Source of the DNA: Dyadobacter koreensis
GTDB taxonomy: Bacteria; Bacteroidota; Bacteroidia; Cytophagales; Spirosomataceae
Direction of reading: 5' to 3'
Length of the DNA stretch: 64,000 bases
NCBI RefSeq assembly: GCF_900108855.1
Contig: NZ_FNXY01000003.1
Span: forward strand, 682,001 to 746,000
The first letter of the stretch is position 1; each line of letters begins with the position of its first letter. A program made the translations under genes and the position numbers. The notes under the pieces are model-generated. The model did no database searches and was not told the DNA's origin. It was given only the letters and a program-made list of their open reading frames with translations. Below are positions 1-8,423 of the stretch, one piece after another.

Positions 1-291
1 GTCGTTTTTGATCAATTGTGCCGCTTTTTGCGCGATAGTTTGCTTAGCCTCAGGAGCATATGCATCGACAATTGAATAGTTAAACTGATAGGATTTTGAC
101 AATGCGCCTCCATGAACTTTCACAAGTTTCCCGGCTTCCGCCAGCTCATTCAGATCTCGTCGTATCGTATCCTCTGATACATTCAGCGTGTTGCTCAAAT
201 CCGAAGACAGTGCACGATTATGCAAGTTTATTTCCTTCATAATGAGCATCTGACGCTCTTTCTTCATGATCGAAGTCGAAGTTTGAATCAT
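1..291 (-). CDS. DeoR-family transcriptional regulator, N-terminal part (runs off window)
   Basis: Reading leftwards from an ATG at 291 (alternative in-frame ATG at 267) gives 97 codons with no stop before the window edge, so only the N-terminal part is visible. The translation contains a DeoR-type winged helix: residues about 10-60 include LSNTLNVSEDTIRRDLNEL followed by AGKLVKVHGGAL, the hallmark wing. DeoR-family proteins are usually repressors of sugar or nucleoside catabolism that sense a phosphorylated sugar through a C-terminal domain, which lies outside this window. The gene is divergent from the SusC/SusD pair with about 210 bp between starts, so it could control that pair, but this is inference from position only. 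Confidence 0.85.
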   Translation of the reverse strand, partial: MIQTSTSIMKKERQMLIMKEINLHNRALSSDLSNTLNVSEDTIRRDLNELAEAGKLVKVHGGALSKSYQFNYSIVDAYAPEAKQTIAQKAAQLIKND

Positions 292-501
292 CGTTAATTC
301 AGAATAAATTCTACAATAGTTAGGAATAGCAGTTTTATATTTCAAACAAAAGTAATTTTTAAAAATTATATACGGCATTTTCTGGAAATATTATTGAAAA
401 AACTTTAACAACGCTATTGATATTTGAAAACCATATGCAGATATTTGTCGATACCATTGCGTTTTTATGAGCTTTTTCTGTCATCCTCTAAAAAATCCTT
501 T

Positions 502-3500
502 ATGAGAAAAAAGATTTATTTATCTATACACGTCCTCCGGTCTGTGGCCGCGCTGGTAGTGGTAATGCTTCTGACCGCCGAAGTTTTCGCACAATCCTAT
601 TCCATAAAAGGAAAGGTATCGGATGGCAGCGGCCAGGGAGTGCCGGGAGTTTCTGTGTTACTTAAGGGAACCATGGTGGGAACCGTCACAGATGTTGAGG
701 GTTCCTACTCGTTAAATTCTGACTTGAAACCAGGAAACTATTCCCTGGACTTTTCATCCATAGGTTATGCTCCGGTAAGCCAGGCTGTAACTTTGGGTAA
801 CCAAACTTCCGTGGTCGTCGATGTGACTGTCAAAGAAGCGATCGCCCAGCTGGATGAAGTCGTCGTTACAGGATCCACGATTAAAACAACCAGAAGACAA
901 CTGGGTAACGCGATCAACTCCATCAGCTCAAAAGAATTAACCAATTCGGGGTCTGCAAATCTATTTTCTGCCTTGCAAGGTAAAGTTCCAGGTGCGCAGA
1001 TCACCCAAAACTCGGGAGATCCCTCCGGCGGGATGACTATCCGCTTACGTGGTATCAAATCTTTGCAGGGAAATTCTGATCCTTTGTATGTTATCGACGG
1101 CGTGATTTTAAGTAATGCTTCCATAAACGTCTCGCAATATGCGCTTTCCGATCAGGTGGGTTCTGCGGTCGTTGGGAGCAACCGAATGTCGGATATAAAT
1201 CCGGCTGATATCGAATCGATGAACATCATAAACGGTGCGGCAGCGGCGGCCCAATACGGTTCACGTGCTTCAAATGGTGTAGTTTTGATCACAACCAAAC
1301 GCGGAAAGAGCGGTGCTCCGCAGATTAATTTCTCGACAAGTGTGAATGTTAACGAACTTCGCAAGAAATTGAAGATCAGCACATACGGAAAGCAATTTGG
1401 ATTCGCAGCTTTGCGTCTTGGTACAATAACCGGGTTGACACCTGCTCAGATTTCTGCTAATCCGGGTGTTACAACGACGCCTGTTACCCGCGATGGTGTA
1501 ACCGCCAATCTTGCAACAAATCTCGTGGATGTAAGCCGCTACGACTATCAGGACGAGATTTTCAGAACAGGATACGGAACCGATAATGCGCTTTCAATCA
1601 GCGGCGGAAATGAGAAAACGCAGTATTATGCATCTCTTTCTTACATGAAAAATCAGGGTATTGTCGAAGGAACTGATTTTCAACGTTACGGACTTCGTGT
1701 TCGTTTGGAGCAAAGACTGGCAAGCTGGGCAAAGCTTTCGGCAGGGATTACTTACAACAACAGTTTTTCCAACGAAAAACCAAACGGAAACGTCTTTTAC
1801 AGTCCGATCAACTCCATTAACATCACAAATAATATTTACGACATCACAAAACGTGATGCCCAAGGTAATTTGTTGGGTGTAGAACCTACACGCGTGAACC
1901 CGTTGACTACCGTGGAAGAAATGAAATTCACACAAGCTGTGAACAGAACGGTAAACGATATTCAATTGAATTTAACACCGTTGAAAGGCCTGAACATTGA
2001 CTGGGTTTTTGGTATCGATGCATTTTCACAGCTGGGAAAAAACCTTATTCCTCCTTATCCGTATGGAACGTCTTCTGGCTTACCCGCTGAACGTTATCCA
2101 AAAGGTTTTGCAGCGAATGTGAATGCTAATACTTTTTTATATAACAACGACATCAACATTTCTTACGAGCGCGATCTTTCGCCAGATTTTAAGCTGAATG
2201 TAGCAGCGGGAACCAGTTATCAAAACAGCAAAACAGATATCTCGGCTTCCAACGGACAAAATCTTGCGCCATCTTTTGAAACGGTAAATGGTGCTGCAAG
2301 TACAACGGTAAAAGCTACATACGGACTGGATCAGTGGGATTTATTCGGGGTTTTCGGGCAGGCAACTTTTGGCTACAAAAACCTTGCATTCATCACCGGA
2401 GCGGTAAGAAGCGACCGTTCTTCCAAGTTTTCTTCTTCCGAAGCCAACCAGGTTTATCCTAAATTCAGTGCAAGCTTTATCCCTTCTGACCTGGGTTTCT
2501 GGGATAAGAATGGAATCGGCAAAGTGGTCAATTCTGCCAAACTCCGTTATTCGTGGGGGAAATCAGGGAACATGACCGGTATTGGAACTTATGACCGTTT
2601 CTGGCAATTTAACTCCGTACCATTCCTGGGTCAGAATACTATTTTGCCAAGTGCAACGCTGGCCAACGAACGCGTAAGACCTGAATTTATGACGGAAAAT
2701 GAAGGAGGTATTGATTTTACATTCCTGAAAAATAAACTGACGCTGGGGCTCACAGCTTACACTCAGAAAATCACGGATCTCGTTGTAAACCGCGTTTTGG
2801 CTCCGTCATCCGGCGGAACGAGCATTATCAATAACGTTGGAGAAATGCAGAATAAGGGGTACGAAGTGAGCCTGGGTTATACTCCAATCCAAACGAAGGA
2901 CCTGACCTGGGATGTCAGTGTGATTTACAGCCAAAACCGCAATAAGATCACACAGCTCGGAAGTCCGTTGGTTGCATTAAATTCAGTAACAGGTGCACCT
3001 TCCTTCCTGGTTCAGGGACAAGCCGCGAGCGTATTTTACGGCACTTTCTTCGCTCGTAACGAAGACGGAACTCAATTTTTAACGGCGCAGGGATTGCCTC
3101 AGTCGCAGAAAGGTGTTCAGTCCGCCACGGATCCATTGGCATATACTCCTTCTCCAAAAGGCGCGGACGGACAATTTTCCACAAACACGACGGTCAGAAA
3201 AGTCATTGGAAATCCGAATCCAAAATGGACGGGTTCCTTCGTAAGCAATCTTACTTACAAACGTTTCGGCTTCCGGTTCCTGCTTGACGCGGTTCAGGGT
3301 ATGGATGTATTTAATGCCGACCGCCGGACCCGTCAGGGCGTTGGTATCGGTGATTATGCTGAGAGGGAATTGACAGGAGAATTGCAGCGTGGCTATGTTT
3401 ACTCGATTTATAATACTGAGGAATGGAGAATCGATGACGCTTCTTTTGTGAAACTTCGCGAGATTAGCTTGTCATATACGCTTCCAAACGTGATTAAGAA

Positions 3501-3675
3501 TGTTCGTAACATCAATATTGCACTTTCGGGCCGTAACCTGATCTCTTGGGATAATTATGATGGTTTTGATCCTGAGACAAATGCAGGTGGAAACAGTGAT
3601 TTATTACGTGGTGTGGATTTTGGTAATGTACCGATTCCACGTACTTATCAGGTGAAAATATCGGCCAGTTTCTAA
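502..3675 (+). CDS. SusC/RagA-type TonB-linked outer-membrane protein
   Basis: TonB-dependent outer-membrane transporter of the SusC type, which imports an oligomeric nutrient together with its SusD lid. From ATG 502 the protein begins MRKKIYLSIHVLRSVAALVV and has a clear signal peptide ending in VFAQ; an upstream in-frame TTG at 424 would bury that signal behind 26 residues, so 502 is preferred. After cleavage comes a CarboxypepD_reg-like domain (SIKGKVSDGSGQGVPGVSV), then the plug domain (DEVVVTGS, DPLYVIDGVI) and a long beta-barrel ending in aromatic-rich VKISASF. The length, about 1,057 aa, is normal for SusC. susD follows 21 bp downstream. The substrate cannot be told from the sequence, and no glycosidase is in the same operon. 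Confidence 0.95.
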   Translation: MRKKIYLSIHVLRSVAALVVVMLLTAEVFAQSYSIKGKVSDGSGQGVPGVSVLLKGTMVGTVTDVEGSYSLNSDLKPGNYSLDFSSIGYAPVSQAVTLGNQTSVVVDVTVKEAIAQLDEVVVTGSTIKTTRRQLGNAINSISSKELTNSGSANLFSALQGKVPGAQITQNSGDPSGGMTIRLRGIKSLQGNSDPLYVIDGVILSNASINVSQYALSDQVGSAVVGSNRMSDINPADIESMNIINGAAAAAQYGSRASNGVVLITTKRGKSGAPQINFSTSVNVNELRKKLKISTYGKQFGFAALRLGTITGLTPAQISANPGVTTTPVTRDGVTANLATNLVDVSRYDYQDEIFRTGYGTDNALSISGGNEKTQYYASLSYMKNQGIVEGTDFQRYGLRVRLEQRLASWAKLSAGITYNNSFSNEKPNGNVFYSPINSINITNNIYDITKRDAQGNLLGVEPTRVNPLTTVEEMKFTQAVNRTVNDIQLNLTPLKGLNIDWVFGIDAFSQLGKNLIPPYPYGTSSGLPAERYPKGFAANVNANTFLYNNDINISYERDLSPDFKLNVAAGTSYQNSKTDISASNGQNLAPSFETVNGAASTTVKATYGLDQWDLFGVFGQATFGYKNLAFITGAVRSDRSSKFSSSEANQVYPKFSASFIPSDLGFWDKNGIGKVVNSAKLRYSWGKSGNMTGIGTYDRFWQFNSVPFLGQNTILPSATLANERVRPEFMTENEGGIDFTFLKNKLTLGLTAYTQKITDLVVNRVLAPSSGGTSIINNVGEMQNKGYEVSLGYTPIQTKDLTWDVSVIYSQNRNKITQLGSPLVALNSVTGAPSFLVQGQAASVFYGTFFARNEDGTQFLTAQGLPQSQKGVQSATDPLAYTPSPKGADGQFSTNTTVRKVIGNPNPKWTGSFVSNLTYKRFGFRFLLDAVQGMDVFNADRRTRQGVGIGDYAERELTGELQRGYVYSIYNTEEWRIDDASFVKLREISLSYTLPNVIKNVRNINIALSGRNLISWDNYDGFDPETNAGGNSDLLRGVDFGNVPIPRTYQVKISASF

Positions 3676-3696
3676 CCTACTCTATAAATTCTTGAC

Positions 3697-4977
3697 ATGA
3701 AAAAAACACTAATATATTCGACTCTTGCAGCATGGATGCTGACGGTTTCGTCGTGTGAACAAAAAGAATATCTCAACCCAAGTTCTGCCAGCGAGACGCA
3801 GGTCATCACAGATGTTTATGGACTAATCTCGCTCGCAAACGGATTGCAATACCGCTACTCAGTCGGTGGCGCAGGCGTGACATATTCAATGATTTCTGCA
3901 AACGGTTTAACTACGAAAGAACTTCTCGTCTTAAATGCAGGAAACACAGATCTTGATCTTTTAGGAAAAGGATCTGGGAATGTTCAGGGAAATAATGCAA
4001 TCGTTTCAAATTTGTGGGCGCAGAGCCATCTGACGAAATCCAATGCCGACATTATTCTCAAAAATATTAATGTAGCAGCTGATCCAGCCTTAAAAAGCGG
4101 ATTAACAGCTTATGCTTCTATTTTTCGAGCACTTTCTCTGGGCGCGTTAGGCGAGTTCTGGCAGCAGGCACCAATCGGAACTGCCGCAAACATTGCTTTC
4201 AACACGCGTGAAGAAGTTTTAAAAGAAGCCATCGCAACGCTTGAAACGGCGGCAACAGCAATTACTGCAACAGCACCGTCGGCTGATTTCACTACACGTG
4301 TTGTGAACAGTATCGATATGCCAAATACAATTCAGGCCTTAATTGCCCGTTACAGTTTGATGCTGGGCGATTATGACAAAGCGCTTGCAGCAGCTAACAA
4401 GGTTGACCTGACAAAAAAGTCAGCGTTTAATTTCGACGACGTAAGTCAAAATCCGGTTTTCTTCAACTCTTTTGGAAACAGAAACGTGACAGAACCCGTC
4501 AATACTGCTTTGGGCTTGCCGGATGCACTAAAACCGGAAGCAGGCGATAAACGTGTGACTTTCTACACGCAAACTGCTACTCCTGCAAGAAACCTCGGAA
4601 CTGGCTTTTTTACATCCAATACTGCACAAATTCCGGTTTATCTTCCGGGTGAGGTTACTTTGATCAAAGCGGAAGTGCTGGCAAGAAAGGGAACAATTGA
4701 CGCGGCTGTTACTGAACTTGATAAGGTACGTACAAAAACGACTGATGTCTGGGGAATTGGCGCTTCGCTGCCGGCTTACTCGGGAGTGAAAGATGCAACT
4801 TCTGTACTTACCGAAATCTATAAAAACCGTGCAATTGAATTATACATGTCTGGTTTGAAACTTGACGACAGCCGCCGTTTCGGGCGTCCGGCAACGGAAC
4901 GCAACCGCGACTGGTATCCTTATCCGACGAACGAACGTCAGAATAATACAAGTACTCCGGCAGATCCGGCCAATTAA
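3697..4977 (+). CDS. SusD/RagB-family outer-membrane lipoprotein
   Basis: Surface lipoprotein that caps the SusC barrel and binds the nutrient. The signal peptide is MKKTLIYSTLAAWMLTVSSC, with the lipobox Cys at residue 20. The body is helical with TPR-like pairs (ARYSLMLGDYDKALAAANKV) and ends with the usual SusD C-terminal stretch (IYKNRAIELYMSGLKLDDSRRFGRP). At 426 aa it is shorter than typical SusD proteins (about 480-600 aa), placing it among the compact partners. It lies 21 bp after susC and is followed at once by a strong terminator, so the two genes form a complete operon. Confidence 0.93.
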   Translation: MKKTLIYSTLAAWMLTVSSCEQKEYLNPSSASETQVITDVYGLISLANGLQYRYSVGGAGVTYSMISANGLTTKELLVLNAGNTDLDLLGKGSGNVQGNNAIVSNLWAQSHLTKSNADIILKNINVAADPALKSGLTAYASIFRALSLGALGEFWQQAPIGTAANIAFNTREEVLKEAIATLETAATAITATAPSADFTTRVVNSIDMPNTIQALIARYSLMLGDYDKALAAANKVDLTKKSAFNFDDVSQNPVFFNSFGNRNVTEPVNTALGLPDALKPEAGDKRVTFYTQTATPARNLGTGFFTSNTAQIPVYLPGEVTLIKAEVLARKGTIDAAVTELDKVRTKTTDVWGIGASLPAYSGVKDATSVLTEIYKNRAIELYMSGLKLDDSRRFGRPATERNRDWYPYPTNERQNNTSTPADPAN

Positions 4978-4989
4978 AGATTAATAGTT

Positions 4990-5042
4990 AAATCAAAAAG
5001 GCAGAAGCAGGAATTTTACTTCCACTTCTGCCTTTTTGATTT
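4990..5042. terminator. Bidirectional rho-independent terminator of the SusC/SusD operon
   Basis: A perfect 18-bp inverted repeat (4990-5007 with 5025-5042) encloses a 17-nt loop. The stem core is AAAAAGGCAGAAG/CTTCTGCCTTTTT, giving a U-run in both directions. It begins 13 nt after the susD stop and can also end transcripts arriving from the right on the minus strand. Confidence 0.9.
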
Positions 5043-5152
5043 TGGCATACGCCGTTTTGATTTAAGAAGGTTTAACTAATTTCGCTTGACCGTTATACCT
5101 CAGGTAATTTTATTTTCATGGCTAATAAATAACAGGTTGTTTTTGGTGGAAA

Positions 5153-5182
5153 TCGTGGTCCCGATAATTATCCGGACCACGA
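5153..5182. repeat. 30-bp near-perfect palindrome
   Basis: Arms TCGTGGTCC (5153-5161) and GGACCACGA (5174-5182) flank a self-complementary GATAATTATC core (5163-5172). The only mispair is C opposite C at 5162/5173. There is no T-run after it on either strand, so it is not a standard terminator. It could be an operator or an RNA stem. Confidence 0.7.
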
Positions 5183-5245
5183 CTGGATTACCTAGCAACC
5201 TATCCAGTATGATTCATAAATGAAATCTAATGGACTTCTAAATCT

Positions 5246-5260
5246 AAAAAACCAATGCCA
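5246..5260 (-). promoter_or_regulatory. Possible sigma-54-type -24/-12 element
   Basis: On the minus strand, TGGCAT-N5-TTTT. The -24 half matches the sigma-54 consensus (TGGCAC) well; the -12 half lacks the expected GC. It lies 51 bp downstream of the degenerate operator pair at 5311-5349, the same geometry as before permease P5. Confidence 0.25.
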
Positions 5261-5310
5261 ATAAATAAATTACTGATTTACAAGTTATTAAAATACATAC
5301 TTATTGAAAA

Positions 5311-5349
5311 CTGTGCGATTTTGAACATTTAGTGTTCGGTTTCGCATCG
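5311..5349 (-). promoter_or_regulatory. Degenerate tandem copy of the permease-operon operator
   Basis: Two imperfect 18-bp sites, CTGTGCGATTTTGAACAT (5311-5328) and GTGTTCGGTTTCGCATCG (5332-5349), with centres 21 bp apart. Each keeps one good half-site of the GTGTCC-N6-GGACAC palindrome. No protein gene starts nearby on either strand. Confidence 0.3.
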
Positions 5350-5446
5350 GATCAAATCCACATAATATCCAAGTTCCCCACAACAAAAATGTGGACACAG
5401 CAGACCAGGTTGTCTATTGTATCCACATCATTTTAAAAGTGATACC

Positions 5447-5863
5447 CTATAGTTTCACGTCTCCTTCTTCCATTTCCTGCCAGTATTTGATCCTGTCTGC
5501 TTTGACTTTGATCATCGTTACACCTGGTGTGTCCAAGCCCTTTTCAAACCATTGTTCAAGTTCCTTTATCCAATGCTGTTCCATTTCTGCCCGATCGGTC
5601 GTGATATCTGCTTTTCCTGAAACAGAAATGAAAATATCTTTTTTGCCCTGAAATGTCAGGCTGACCTTATTATCTTTCTCAATATCTTTTATCATCCGGG
5701 ATCCTTTCCAGGTAAAAAAATAGGAATTCCCATCATATTCTACTTGCCCGTTATTACTCATCGGACGAGATCCTAATGCACCGTGTGCGGTCGTTGTGGT
5801 CAGCATACAAAGGTCTATATCCTTCATGATCTTGCTAACGTCTTTCAATGTTTTATCTGCCAT
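5447..5863 (-). CDS. General stress protein, PNPOx/flavin-reductase-like split barrel
   Basis: A 138-aa protein of the pyridoxamine-5'-phosphate-oxidase-like fold (general stress protein 26, COG3871). The family pattern is visible: an N-terminal helix, LCMLTTTTAHGALGSRPM (beta-barrel start with the substrate/flavin-facing Arg-Pro-Met), YFFTWKGSRMIKDIEKDNKVSLTF, ISVSGKADITTD, and a C-terminal VTMIKVKADRIKYWQ. Members bind FMN, F420 or haem, or reduce stress-related substrates; the true ligand cannot be inferred here. It is transcribed alone in the same direction as the permease operon ending at 5988. A paralogue with the same layout lies at 54351-54851. Confidence 0.88.
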   Translation of the reverse strand: MADKTLKDVSKIMKDIDLCMLTTTTAHGALGSRPMSNNGQVEYDGNSYFFTWKGSRMIKDIEKDNKVSLTFQGKKDIFISVSGKADITTDRAEMEQHWIKELEQWFEKGLDTPGVTMIKVKADRIKYWQEMEEGDVKL

Positions 5864-5987
5864 AATTCAGTTTGTCGTTTATTGAAGACTTACAACAAAA
5901 CAATGCCTAGATCTGCGTAACTTAAACGGTGGAAATATTTACACAAACACTGTATCACAGAATTTAATAAACCACAAAACGCAAAGA

Positions 5988-8363
5988 TCAGGAACGTAAA
6001 GATTTAACAGGATTCTTCAAAGCCGCTTTTATCGCCTGAAAACTTACTGTGCCCAGAGCAATAAAAACCGCTATCACACCAGCTAAGGCAAAACTCCACA
6101 AGGGAATCGCAATGCGATACGCGAAATCCCGGAGCCACTGATCCATCGCGTACCAGGCTACTGGCACAGCGATCAAAATTGCTAAGAGAACCAGTTTTAT
6201 GAAGTCCACCGAAAGCAAGCCGACAATACTGACCGTGGAAGCACCAACAACTTTTCTGATACCGATTTCCTTTGTACGCTGCGTGATGCTGAATGCAGAT
6301 AAACCTAACAACCCAAGGCAGGAGATGATTATTGCAAACGAGGCAAAACAGATGAAAAGTTTCCCAAAACGCTGCTCGTCCCGATACTGGTTATCGTAAG
6401 CCTCATCCGCAAAAAAGTATATCAGCGGCATGTCAGGTATCAATGATTTCCAGGCTCTTTCGAGATTTGCTATGCTTTCAGGAGTATTTTCTCCGGAAAT
6501 ATTTAGTGTCAAAAAAGTGAAAAATCCTGGTGCTACACGTAATGTCATTGGCTGAACTTTTTCCTGAAACGAGCGGAAATGGAAATCTTTTATCACCCCT
6601 ATTACAAATCCATTTACGTTCAGCTGGGAAAATCGTTTTCCTATAACATCTTTTGGATTTGAAAATCCCAAACTTTTTACCGCCGTCTCGTTGATGAGAA
6701 TTGCCTCTTTTAAGTCGTTACCAAAATCTTTTGAAAACATTCGTCCGGCAAGCACAGAAATTCCATATTGTTTTATAAAATCGTAATCCACAAAATAGGT
6801 ATCGGATTGAAATTCCTGCATTTCGTTTGCAACGTTTTCTATCTGCGTAGGAAAAAGATGGTTGGGTCGTCCGGGAATACTGGAAGAAATACTCGCCATC
6901 GTAACGCCGGGAATTTTTGTCAGCTTGTCTTTAACAGATTCCTGATGGCTTATAATATTGTCGTCATACTGAAAATCAATCACCAGGTTATGATCCTTTT
7001 TGAATCCGAGTGCCTGATTTTGCATAAAGTGAAGCTGCCTGTATACAACGATTGTTGCAACAATCAGGATGATTGAGATCGAAAATTGAGCCGTAACCAG
7101 CACTTTTCTAAAGTTCACTCCCTGAGTTGCAGAAACAAATCCTCCTTTAAGTGAGCTGACTGGCTGAAAGCGAGAAAGAAAGAATGCTGGATAAATTCCG
7201 GAAAGTAATCCGATGAAAACAGCAGCAGAAAAAAGGACAAATAAATAATTAATATTTTCAAAAATCCCTGCGTTAATAATCTTGCCGGTAAGATCGTTGA
7301 AAAGCGGAATCAGCAGACTGCACACCAGAATGGAAGCAAAAAATGCTATCAAGGTCAGAGATACTGACTCGACCAGAAACTGAAAAATAAGCAGTTTTCT
7401 CGTAGTCCCCAGCACCTTTCGAACACCGATTTCTTTTACCCTTTGAATCGAAAGTGCCGTTGTCAAATTAATAAAATTGAAACAGGCGATAAATAGAACA
7501 AACGCAGCAACAAATGAGAAGATATAAACATGGCTCCGATTCCCGGTAACGGAGGTTCCGGCCTTTGAACCTCTTGGTTTCGCATTCAGATAGACACTTT
7601 TCAACGGTTCAATAGCAAGGGAATATTCACCCAGCTTTTGATCGATATGCGTTTTTACAAAATCCGGTAATTTGGCGGAAAGTTTTGAGGCGTCGTAGTT
7701 TTCTGGTAACAACAGATAGGTGTAAAAGAAAAACCGTTTTGAATTCCGCATCCACTCTTCTCCTAACGTCGACATGGAAAGCAGCATATCAACCCGGAAA
7801 TGAGAATTATGAGGGATATCTTTCATGACACCTGTAACTTGCGCACGCTCTTTTCCGTTAACCAGAAGAATTCCACCCACAGGGTTTTCATCACCGAAAT
7901 ATTTCCGTGCGCTCGTTTCTGACAAAACGATTGAGTATGGAGCTTTCAGGATATTATCGGGGTTTCCGCTTATCAGGGGGAAACTGAACACTGAAAAGAG
8001 TGAAGAATCCGCATACGCTATTTTTTCATCCGCATATTGCTCCTGGTCTTTCTGAATGATCAGGTGATCGAGAAAAATTCTTGTCGCTGCCTGAACTTCC
8101 GGAAAAGCGGCCTCCATCGCCGACGCCATCGGTGCCGTGGTACTCAAATAATCGATTCCATTGGGCGTTTTTACGTCGGTCACCAACCGATAGATTCGCT
8201 CTGATTTTTCGTGGTACCGGTCATGGCTCAGTTCGAAAGACACAAAAGTCAAAGCAAAATAACACACACTTAAACCAACCGTTAACCCAATCAGATTGAT
8301 GACGGAAAAGCCTTTTTGTTTCCAGAGATATCGGAAAGCTGTAACGAAGTAATTCCGGAACAT
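5988..8363 (-). CDS. MacB/FtsX-type ABC permease P1
   Basis: A 791-aa inner-membrane permease without its own ATPase. The architecture, shared by all eleven in this window, is TM1 (residues about 20-42), a periplasmic MacB_PCD domain, three TMs forming a first FtsX unit, TM5 (LVTAQFSISIILIVATIVVY), a second MacB_PCD domain, and a second three-TM FtsX unit, eight TMs in all. The cytoplasmic coupling motifs are KEIGVRKVLGT near residue 310 and KEIGIRKVVGAS near 697. The second PCD carries GVIKDFHF. The tail NPVKSLRS lacks the final Glu seen in most siblings. By analogy with MacB it should transmit ATP-driven conformational change to the periplasm rather than form a pore. It is the last gene of the operon starting at 18969; the start lies 60 bp after P2. 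Confidence 0.93.
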   Translation of the reverse strand: MFRNYFVTAFRYLWKQKGFSVINLIGLTVGLSVCYFALTFVSFELSHDRYHEKSERIYRLVTDVKTPNGIDYLSTTAPMASAMEAAFPEVQAATRIFLDHLIIQKDQEQYADEKIAYADSSLFSVFSFPLISGNPDNILKAPYSIVLSETSARKYFGDENPVGGILLVNGKERAQVTGVMKDIPHNSHFRVDMLLSMSTLGEEWMRNSKRFFFYTYLLLPENYDASKLSAKLPDFVKTHIDQKLGEYSLAIEPLKSVYLNAKPRGSKAGTSVTGNRSHVYIFSFVAAFVLFIACFNFINLTTALSIQRVKEIGVRKVLGTTRKLLIFQFLVESVSLTLIAFFASILVCSLLIPLFNDLTGKIINAGIFENINYLFVLFSAAVFIGLLSGIYPAFFLSRFQPVSSLKGGFVSATQGVNFRKVLVTAQFSISIILIVATIVVYRQLHFMQNQALGFKKDHNLVIDFQYDDNIISHQESVKDKLTKIPGVTMASISSSIPGRPNHLFPTQIENVANEMQEFQSDTYFVDYDFIKQYGISVLAGRMFSKDFGNDLKEAILINETAVKSLGFSNPKDVIGKRFSQLNVNGFVIGVIKDFHFRSFQEKVQPMTLRVAPGFFTFLTLNISGENTPESIANLERAWKSLIPDMPLIYFFADEAYDNQYRDEQRFGKLFICFASFAIIISCLGLLGLSAFSITQRTKEIGIRKVVGASTVSIVGLLSVDFIKLVLLAILIAVPVAWYAMDQWLRDFAYRIAIPLWSFALAGVIAVFIALGTVSFQAIKAALKNPVKSLRS

Positions 8364-8423
8364 GACGTATTAATTAGTTTAGAAAATGGCAAAAACTTAA
8401 CAGGCAGTTTTTACCTTGCCTTT

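Larger units (their letters stand above)
4990..5235 (-). ncRNA. Candidate small RNA between susD and the PNPOx gene
   Basis: No protein of useful size is encoded here (the minus-strand ATGs open frames of only 5 and 8 codons). The stretch is bracketed on the minus strand by a sigma-54-like element at 5246-5260 and by the strong terminator at 4990-5042. In the middle it carries a 30-bp near-perfect palindrome (5153-5182) that would form a stable stem in RNA. A degenerate tandem copy of the operator found before the permease operons lies upstream (5311-5349). I infer a possible regulated transcript of about 245 nt; there is no direct evidence that it is expressed. Confidence 0.3.

Noticed and set aside
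5391-5651. 86-aa plus-strand ORF
   Set aside because: It mostly lies antisense to the PNPOx-like gene at 5447-5863 and has no recognisable features.
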